From: Drosophila miranda
Lineage: Eukaryota; Arthropoda; Insecta; Diptera; Drosophilidae
Direction of reading: 5' to 3'
DNA: 64,000 nt
NCBI RefSeq assembly: GCF_003369915.1
Contig: NC_046676.1
Location: forward strand, 15,358,001 to 15,422,000
Shown: in pieces, positions 57,549 through 64,000 of the stretch
Position numbering within the stretch: the stretch's first letter is position 1
How the letters are laid out: each line of letters begins with the position of its first letter
The notes under the pieces: model-generated
Seen by the model: the letters and a program-made list of their open reading frames with translations, nothing else
What the model was told of the DNA's origin: nothing
Databases searched by the model: none
Position numbers and translations under genes: made by a program

Positions 57549-58278
57549 TTACTTGACACCAATCACACCGCAGCCTGCAAGGGAATAAAGTATTTATAGA
57601 ATTAATCAATTAAAGAGACATTCTGGAGACTCCTCACCGATACGGCCTCCTGCATTGCCCGTCTTCTTGGAGTCCACGTGATCTCCCAGTCCGAGATCGT
57701 CCTCAAGCTCGTGGACAACAACGGCACGTCCGATAATGCCGCGGTTGCCGGTTAGACTGATCACTTTGTCCGTGTAGGTGATGTCAATGACTCCCGAGGA
57801 GTTGACCTCCAGGTTACCGAGATCGCCCACGTGGCGCACCTCATGATCGGGACCGCCATGATCAACCTGATCAAAGGAAACACTCATGAGTCAATGAAAA
57901 GGAGACTACCGTCAACCCACCTTGTCGGGATTATAGTGAGCCCCAGTGCTGGCACAGCCGTTGCTCAGATCCCCCTTCTCGTGGACGTGGAAGCCGTGCT
58001 TGCCCTCCTTCAGGCCCTCCAGTTGGACACGAACATGGACATTCTGGCCGCAGTCGTTCTGCGTAAAGGTGACGTTTCCCTTGACCTGGCTGCCGTCCGC
58101 TTGGGCGGGTCCGCTCACATAGGCGATGGCCTCTATGGGCGTATTACGCTGCAATCGGGATTCAATAAGCTATTATCGTTCTGTGGAATCACCTCGCACC
58201 TCTTTTGGGACTCACCGTCTGAGCAGCAGCACAGATTGTGGCACAGAGTGCCAGGGTGATGACAATACTTTGCATCAT
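57549..58278 (-). CDS. Sod3: Extracellular Cu,Zn superoxide dismutase, core isoform
   Basis: Exons 58278-58216, 58148-57921, 57866-57638 and 57574-57549. Exon 1 encodes a signal peptide ([20 protein letters not shown]). The mature part has all CuZn-SOD ligands: Cu/Zn histidines in GFHVHEKG and [12 protein letters not shown], the zinc Asp region and [10 protein letters not shown], copper His in [11 protein letters not shown], the active-site Arg in [10 protein letters not shown], and the disulfide cysteines in NGCAST and GCGVIGV. It dismutates superoxide to peroxide and oxygen outside the cell. When exon 4 is read through, the protein ends GVIGVK. Exon 4 also holds a donor (AA|GTAAAT) overlapping that stop, which opens two alternative C-termini listed separately. 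A splice acceptor just before the ATG implies an untranslated upstream exon. Confidence 0.95.
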
Positions 58279-58289
58279 ATTTCAAGCTG

Positions 58290-60880
58290 AAACGGAATAA
58301 GGGATCATTAAAGATCGAGTAATGCTTCGAAGGAAAGTGAATAAATGGTAAATAGAATGGAATGGTTTCGAAGTCCAATCATATAGTCCGATCATATTTG
58401 ACAAGACTATGTAGATCTAGCAAGATGTTACTAAATGAAGAAGCTAATATCACTGTAGAACGCTACAGTTACGATCACCCCTACAAAATGCTATCGCTCA
58501 TCTCTATCATGTACGTCATCAGGTGAATATTCGCTTGATTTGAGCACTCTGTCCGTCCATTGTCCGTCCGGGCAGTTGTGTGCGGAATTAAAGCGTCTAA
58601 CCTCAATTTACGAAGCGATTTGTGGGTCATATATGATATACGATATACGAGTACCCATCTGTATAAATGTACAGACACACACTAGTCACTTTAAATAGCA
58701 TTTTTTACAGGGTTAAGCGTGGCTTTGCGTAAGGTCAATCAACAATCTCTTTTTCATACGCACTTCATTTCCAATGCTCAATGGATGAAATATGAAGGGA
58801 GGGGAGAGTTTTTTCAGAGGAATGCTTGTTCAATGGCCGGGTCTCGGTCTCCCGCTTATCAGTTTGCAGTCTGCGATATGCTGGATATTTGGCTGGGAAC
58901 ACGTACCTGCTCTATCTTTATGTGCACTCGAAATTTGTGTGGCATAATTTACGATTCTCACGGCTATGTTATGGCTTCTTTGCCTATCGTCGTCCACCAC
59001 TTGTCCAAGGAGGCCCTATCTGGAAGTCTAAAGGCGGTTGTTGGACCTTTCTTTGGGGCCACGCTATTCGTAGCTTGTTCCGTTTTTGATATGCAATCAT
59101 TGTGTATATATGGGTGACCATTGCGACAAATTGCGGATAATCATCATCGCTTTTTCATCAAATGGGTGTTATTAGGGCTTTGTTGGGTACTTGCCTGTCA
59201 GAGAGGTGTAATTGATGGGAAAATAATGGGCAAGAGCCCAGAGCTATCAGCTTTACTGGGCTCCCTAGTCTCTAGATCATTTTCAAATGTGCCCATGCTA
59301 ATCTGGCCAACTCTTGAAGCATGACACTTATAATTATTTTTTGAATTTCTAGAATCCAACACCGACTATAGATAATGCTGAACAATTGAATTTGCAAACA
59401 ATGGAATTGAGTAAACGATGCAAAATATGCAGATAAGAATGATACATTAGTTTCAATATGATAGATAGAAGATTGCAAACAAGTGTTCAGAGGTTCTGTG
59501 GGAGTAAAGTTCCCCTGATCAGAAACGACTCAGCAGAAGCGAAGCTGTAGGTAGCGCCTTTGTGGATTGTGTGGGGACTGGACTGTAATGAAGCTTGGTT
59601 TCCTCTCGACAGCTTAAATTGGGACTCAAGTGCAGTTTTACACCCACACACACACACACAGACACAGTAATAATAACCAGTAAGAATAACTGGTTACTTT
59701 ATTTTAACCCATCCAAGGGCAAGCGACGAACGCAGCGCAAAAAAGAAACAAAAAAAAAAACAGTAAAATAATGAACAACAAAAATGCTTTAAGTGCGTTT
59801 TGCGGTAACTGGTTTCAATAAGAAATATCAGAGTCCATAAATTAAAACTGGCTCAGAAAATCTCATTTCCCATTGATCTACGTTTCAGCTTTATTAATTA
59901 TCTTCACCTTCGTCAATTGTTCCACTCACACTTGTTCTTTTCGTCTGGGTACTCACCTTGTTAGCAACTAGTACTTAGTTCTGATTCCTTCTATTTCCCG
60001 AAAAACAACCGTTTAGTGCACTTGTCGGTGGAGAACTGCGAGCAAGTCTCGGGCTTTGCTGCCGCAAATCGACTCTTTGACTGGGAAGAGAGGCGCACCT
60101 GAGATCAGTGCTGCCAGGTTTCGAGAGTGAATATAAGCTAGATCTGAAAAAAATATGCTAAATGTGGCTAAATCCAAAAATAAATAGCCTTAAAATTCAG
60201 CAAAACTAAATACATAATAGCTATAACTTAAGTGTTTTAGTATTTGTCGTTTTTTCAAATTAAATTCAAATATTTTAATGGCAATTCGTAGTGGTGGTAA
60301 ATTTTTCTTTGTCTGCGAATCCTCTAACATTTGAAACAGAATTAAAATGCGTGCAAAAATTATTAACTTAAAAAAACCTTATTCCCAAGATTGCATTTAA
60401 CGTTTTTTATATGCAAACTGTTGCGCAATTTAGTTTTAACTAATATCCGTTCCACATCAGCATTTGACCGTGAGAGGGAGAGTATTTGAATAGAATTTGT
60501 AGGCCAATATCAATGTCGGTGATTTTACTATCTTCCAGAACTTTCCACGTTTTCAACGGAAAATACATTGAGTTTCTTAAGAACTTCAAATTTATAGGGT
60601 AGTCTGAAATTTAACAGAACCAAAATCTTGCTTTAATGAATTTGAAAAGCTAGTCTACTTTTAAAAATGCTAGATCTAGCCTGAAATGGGCTAAACTGGC
60701 AGCACTGACTGAGATCGGATCGGATCGTGTCGTCTGGTTGAGAAATCTGCTCTCCTCTCTCAATTACTCTCTCACACTCGCAAAGCTTTATCAAGTGCTG
60801 AATTTGAACGGTACTATCAGTCGGATAGTCTAAGCATTTAAACACTGGAAATAGCTTAAGAGCTATCAATCGTTTAGATT
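58290..60880. other. Interval between Sod3 and the ETHE1-type gene
   Basis: Likely carries the Sod3 promoter and untranslated first exon. It includes (CA)n at 59642-59660 and AT-rich sequence. A 132-codon plus-strand frame at 58719-59117 lacks coding character. Confidence 0.4.
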
Positions 60881-61265
60881 TACTTTTCAATTGTATTTTT
60901 CAATTAAGTGTTTAATAAAAGCACAATTATTAGCTCTTATACAATGTTTGCATTCTTCGCAATTGTTCAAACGGCTGCCGGGACACGCTTACGTGCGGTT
61001 TATTTTAATAGTTTATCACCATCTCGTCACAAAATACGTGCTCGGCTCGTGCCCACACTGGTGGCCAGATTTATTCCGAGTGCATAATTTGTATACTGAA
61101 GCATTCACTATCGCGTCTCTCAATACGTGTAAGGCTTGTGCCTACACTGGTGGCTATAAATAATGGCCATGCTTAAAGTGCATGTATGCCAGAGCTTCGG
61201 TCAGCTTGTATATTTTTTTCAATGCATTTATTTAATTAAATTAACGTTATATTTTTGTTCATGGA

Positions 61266-62402
61266 CTACTCCTTGGGTATATCGTAGACTCCGCACTCTC
61301 GATTGGCAGGCAGCGAGACATCTGAAAGAGATCCATTAGTTACGGGATGATCCTATACTAGTAGCTTTCAATAACACCACCTATCTTATTGGGATATGAC
61401 AAGTTTAGATTATCCATGATTTGAATAAACTCCTCCAGATCCTTGGTCAGACGGGGGTTATAGCGCTTCTCCTCCCACACGCTGCTCTCTAGTTGTCCTC
61501 TGTAAGGATCAACGCTTTAGCACTCGATCTTCTCTTCATTTTCACATTCCTGTAACTCACTTGTAGTCGTGGGCTGGGTAGATGCGATAGTTCTCGGGCA
61601 GTGTAAAGATTTTGGTATGGACATTTTCGTAGAGAAATTCTGAACTGCCCTCCTGGAAGTCTGTGCGTCCACAGCCGCGTATCAGAACCGTGTCGCCAGT
61701 GAAGACGCAGGCCAGATCACGTAGCTCATGCAGCCATTGGTGTGGCCCGGAGTGGCTAGGACATCAATGACATGGCTTCCAAATTCAATACGATCGCCCT
61801 CCCTCAGATACAGATCCGCTTTGGCTCCGCTGGCGGCGGCAATCATCGACTGGCAGCCAGTCAGCTCCCTCAACCAGCCGCTGCCCGTGATGTGATCCGC
61901 GTGCATGTGTGTGTTGACTTGGGAGAAATAATAAATAAGTGATATTAGTTGTATATATGTATAGTGACTAAACATACTCGCTGGCATATTTGAGCTTGAA
62001 GCCCAGCTCCTTGACCAGCTGGGCATCTCGCTTGGCCTGCTCCAGCACAGGATCGATGATCACGGCCTCGCCAGTCTTCAGATCCGCCAGCAAGTAGCTG
62101 TAGGTGCTGCTCTCCTCATCGAAAAGCTGTTGGGAATCAGTTGGGACAGTTGCTTACAGTTTACATTAAAGGAGAGTACGTACTTGACGGAAGAAGAAGT
62201 CCGATGTAAAGGGTTGGCGCTCCGGCAGACTTGATAAACCATTCTGGATGTTTTCCAACAAGGCAAGCAAAGGGCAGTATGAGAATTCAAGAATGCATTG
62301 TTATTGTGTCGAGTATTGGTTAAACCTTCAGAGACTTACCGGTTGAACAGTCGCACATATTGTGGCACACAACGCCAATATAATCGCAAGAATTCGCAAC
62401 AT
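61266..62402 (-). CDS. CG30022: ETHE1-type persulfide dioxygenase (metallo-beta-lactamase fold), one apparent frameshift
   Basis: Exons 62402-62340, 62243-62184, 62126-61982, 61917-61561, 61499-61381 and 61321-61266. The fold is clear: [40 protein letters not shown], the metal motif [13 protein letters not shown] (HxHxDH), [28 protein letters not shown] and IYPAHDY. ETHE1 oxidises glutathione persulfide to sulfite, usually in mitochondria. Here exon 1 encodes a secretory-type signal ([20 protein letters not shown]), unlike the usual targeting peptide. Within exon 4, near 61715, the frame shifts by one between GCMSYV and DLACVFTGD, so the protein as read would end early; everything else is intact. 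Intron 3 uses a GC donor. The name CG30022 is from memory. Confidence 0.8.
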
Positions 62403-62409
62403 ATTCCAA

Positions 62410-63420
62410 ACTGAAAACGATGAAGGGACGGACCATTGTATCAGGCACTTCAATTCTGGTACTCAATGATTGAATTATGAGTGTTTTTTTATTGGACAGG
62501 TCCCCGCTTATCGGTCGCCCAGTTTCGGTTTGAATATTTTTGCTCTATCTCTAATTTATGGCTCTCACGGTAATGGACGGTACCCATTTTCCTGTCTGCC
62601 CGATATTTGTCAAACTCCCTATCTAAGGAACTGATTGCGTTTGATAATAGCTCAGAATGAGATAAAACTAAATACACTCAAATATAGTATAGATTCTGAT
62701 CGGGAATGGAATTTTCGTTGCCATAAAGTATAGAAAAGCATAAGTATGCAACGTCCATTCAATTCATAAGTGATATGCATTTCGTTTCTAAGTACTAAGT
62801 ACTTCTTTTAAGTACTCACCTTTAATTATTTCTCTGGAGAAAGAAACCAATACTCTGTATTCTTGGAGGACTTCTAAGAAACTGTTTCCAGTCTGGAGTA
62901 ATGTGAGTCGAAATCAACTTTCGAATGGGGATCTGCTCTTATCTACTAATGATTTAGGTGCCATCAATTAAATCTTATCAGCATCAAGAGTCATACAAAA
63001 TTTACGAGTGTGTGGGGGCCGGTCCGTCACTGGTGGCTATAATTTCCCGAATCAAAAGAAATTCAGCACAAAATAAAATGAATAAGTTTATTTGTGTATT
63101 TACATTAATGTCTGTATAAATTGTGCTAATAAAATCATCATACAATAATCTCTCAATTATCAGGTCTGCTTATACTACAAGACTATAGCCAAGCCCTACT
63201 TGTCGATGTAGAATGTAAGTACAGTGCACACCGAGCTCTACAACAACTACGATATATGTAGAGTACAAGTGAACCTCTCAACAATTTACGCAAGAGACTG
63301 CTAATGGTAAACGTAATTCTAATTATAATTTTGCACATGTCCGCCTGTTGGTGTCAACTGCCATCTGCTAGCAGTCGGGGTTTAAGATAGTTCCATTAAC
63401 ACTACGTGGCGGGTGTTTCC
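62410..63420. other. Non-coding interval upstream of the ETHE1-type gene
   Basis: Presumed promoter of the ETHE1-type gene and 3' untranslated sequence of the right-edge gene. No open frame supported. Confidence 0.4.
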
Positions 63421-63426
63421 CACCCA

Positions 63427-64000
63427 TTAGATGAGCTTGTGCCTGCCCAGAGAGGCTGTGTGCAGCGGACTGCAACTCTCGATGAGCATCGTCTGGCCCT
63501 CGTCCGTGGGCGAGGCTGCGGTCTTGTTGTGGTTGTTATTGTTGTGATGCATCCGTTTCATCGGTCGCTTCCGTTCCAGGTCGTGGCCGGGGTGCAGTTC
63601 CACGGTCTGTAGGCTCTGGGCCCGCTGCAGAGACAGCCGCAGGGGCTTCTTCGGTGGCGTCGGTCGCACTGTGCGAGTCTCTGTCGCTGGTCTGGATTCG
63701 TTCTCGCTGTCAAAGTCCAGGGACTTGACGCTCCTCATATCGCTGGGCAGTCGAGTGCGCAGGGTCTGCGCCTCGCTCTGGCGCGGCGTTTCCCGACGAC
63801 GTTCCAGTCTGGGAAGACCATAGAGATTAGTATGGCTGGAACCTAGCGGAAATTCTCTGTTTACATACCCGTTGTACTGGTTGAGGTGCTCCACACTGCG
63901 GGCATGTCCGCTCATCAGATGCTCGCGGTGGAGCTGCTGTTGCTGCTGGAGGGGGTCGCGTGGCCGACGCTCCCGGTGACGCTCCTTCTCGCGCCTGTGG
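63427..64000 (-). CDS. C-terminal exons of an unrecognised protein, running off the right edge
   Basis: The last exon is 63808-63427 (stop at 63429-63427). The preceding exon ends at 63869 (AACGG then GTATGT) and continues beyond 64000; the frame is open to the edge. The visible part is basic and disordered: an Arg/Glu-rich start (REKERHRERRPRDP), a Gln run, RSVKSLDFDSENESRP, a proline motif RPTPPKKPLRLSL that could bind SH3 domains, and an Asn/His run. The 61-nt intervening intron lacks stops in the upstream frame, so retention would keep reading. Family not identified. Confidence 0.7.
   Translation of the reverse strand, partial: HRREKERHRERRPRDPLQQQQQLHREHLMSGHARSVEHLNQYNGYVNREFPLGSSHTNLYGLPRLERRRETPRQSEAQTLRTRLPSDMRSVKSLDFDSENESRPATETRTVRPTPPKKPLRLSLQRAQSLQTVELHPGHDLERKRPMKRMHHNNNNHNKTAASPTDEGQTMLIESCSPLHTASLGRHKLI

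Noticed and set aside
58719-59117. 132-codon plus-strand frame near Sod3
   Set aside because: No domain, no splice context or poly(A) signal, ordinary composition for random open sequence.

Overview
This window is genomic DNA from a Drosophila fly. The evidence is short GT-AG introns, intron-bearing tRNA-Leu(CAA) genes, abundant CA/GA/CAG microsatellites, a mini-me-type repeat, and a gene set whose D. melanogaster counterparts I recall lying around polytene 47F on 2R (Muller element C): ix, san, Tapdelta, Gr47b, Sod3, Tsp47F, an ETHE1-type gene and a trypsin. The species cannot be fixed from sequence alone; a non-melanogaster fly such as the obscura group is plausible. Gene symbols are assigned from protein family plus remembered neighbourhood, not from a search.

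Layout. 1-14.3 kb: 5' part of a P4-ATPase flippase (ATP8A type, minus strand, running off the left edge) with three alternative first exons. A PEBP gene, four tRNA genes in an inverted arrangement, a small two-exon gene and a trypsin lie nested in its introns. 14.3-18.8 kb: mostly non-coding, AT-rich, with a third tRNA-Ile and local repeats. 18.8-25.2 kb: a small unrecognised gene, then a 12-exon gene for a protein of about 1,684 residues built from seven diverged copies of one aromatic/Cys-Pro module. 25.6-27.2 kb: intersex (MED29) and san (NAA50), divergently transcribed.

27.85-46.14 kb holds the most unusual structure: two near-identical arms of about 8.8 kb in inverted orientation around a spacer of about 0.6 kb. 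Each arm carries a gustatory receptor gene, a decayed gene on the opposite strand, and a MADF-BESS regulator gene with a long low-complexity upstream region. The spacer contains a heavily decayed genomic copy of Tapdelta, while the intact Tapdelta lies just outside the right arm. The left MADF-BESS copy reads into this pseudogene and so has a different C-terminus.

47-64 kb: an unrecognised 556-residue gene (plus strand), then tetraspanin Tsp47F, extracellular CuZn superoxide dismutase Sod3 with three alternative C-termini, an ETHE1-type persulfide dioxygenase gene with one apparent frameshift, and the last exons of an unrecognised gene at the right edge (all minus strand). Sod3 and the ETHE1-type gene share a homologous 63-nt signal-peptide first exon with similar flanking sequence, which suggests a local exon duplication.
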